From positions 1-5,930 of the forward strand of contig NZ_CAUWHO010000073.1 of assembly GCF_963558545.1 (NCBI RefSeq): a stretch of 5,930 nucleotides of DNA. The letters are read 5' to 3'. Shown here piece after piece: positions 5,707-5,930 of this stretch (positions within the stretch are counted from its first letter, which is position 1; every line of letters begins with the position of its first letter). Position numbers and translations under genes: made by a program. The notes below the pieces were generated by a model. That model saw only the letters and a list, made by a program, of their open reading frames with translations. It ran no database searches and had not been told where the DNA came from. This DNA is from Tyzzerella sp963558545. Lineage in GTDB: Bacteria > Bacillota > Clostridia > Lachnospirales > CAG-274.

Positions 5707-5930
5707 AAATAGAGTAAATGACAATTAAACTATGGATAAAAATACAAAATATATAAAAAATTACTATAATTTTATAAAGTAAATATATATAAAAATGGCT
5801 ATTAAATATGTGATATTTTTAGTTACTTGTTTTATATATAATACTTTACAAAAAAAGATAATTGTTATATCATAATAAGTAAAGATTAATAAATTAATTT
5901 ATTTATTAAGGTTATTTTATATAAATCTTT
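5707..5930. other. AT-rich 3' flank without a supported gene
   Basis: These 224 bases hold only very short frames without ribosome binding sites, including a 26-codon hydrophobic one. TATAAT at 5837-5842 might be a -10 for a gene beyond the window, but no good -35 precedes it. An A/T-only hairpin (TTAATAAAT at 5886-5894, ATTTATTAA at 5901-5909) lacks a following T tract and is not called a terminator. Confidence 0.5.

Noticed and set aside
5795..5875. 26-codon hydrophobic frame (MAIKYVIFLVTCFIY...) like a small membrane or toxin peptide
   Set aside because: No ribosome binding site precedes it and no paired antisense RNA or terminator is visible.

Overview
The window is very AT-rich (by eye about a quarter G+C). 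All five complete genes end in TAA, and most genes have strong purine-rich Shine-Dalgarno sites 5-8 bases before ATG. Together with the protein families, this points to a low-GC Bacillota, most likely a clostridial anaerobe. The species cannot be named from this window.

Layout. Bases 1-767 (minus strand) hold the N-terminal 255 residues of TmcAL, the tRNA(Met) cytidine acetate ligase; its C-terminus lies outside the window. Bases 768-1029 are a divergent promoter region. It has an extended -10 firing left into tmcAL and a good sigma-A promoter firing right into the ribonucleotide reductase genes. Two similar ACTATATA-containing sites around the rightward promoter look like NrdR boxes. Bases 1030-4352 carry nrdA and nrdB, the two subunits of an oxygen-dependent class I ribonucleotide reductase. 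They lie 14 bases apart and keep all recognisable catalytic, metal-ligand and radical residues. NrdA binds the substrate and allosteric effectors, and NrdB makes and holds the tyrosyl radical that starts reduction of ribonucleotides to deoxyribonucleotides.

Bases 4353-4676 are a 324-base gap with no convincing gene. It holds an all-A/T inverted repeat after nrdB, two short palindromes and candidate -10 elements. Bases 4677-4949 encode a 90-residue protein resembling the clostridial DUF6514 family. It is followed at once by a long hairpin with a T tract, whose two arms are each copies of the same 12-bp palindrome.

Bases 5037-5706 hold two overlapping genes for small, charged, probably soluble and helical proteins (137 and 88 residues) that I do not recognise. 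They are almost certainly cotranscribed and translationally coupled. The last 224 bases hold no supported gene.

The best leads are the putative NrdR operator pair, the unassigned two-gene operon and the double-palindrome terminator. I see no mobile element, CRISPR array, tRNA, rRNA or defence system.
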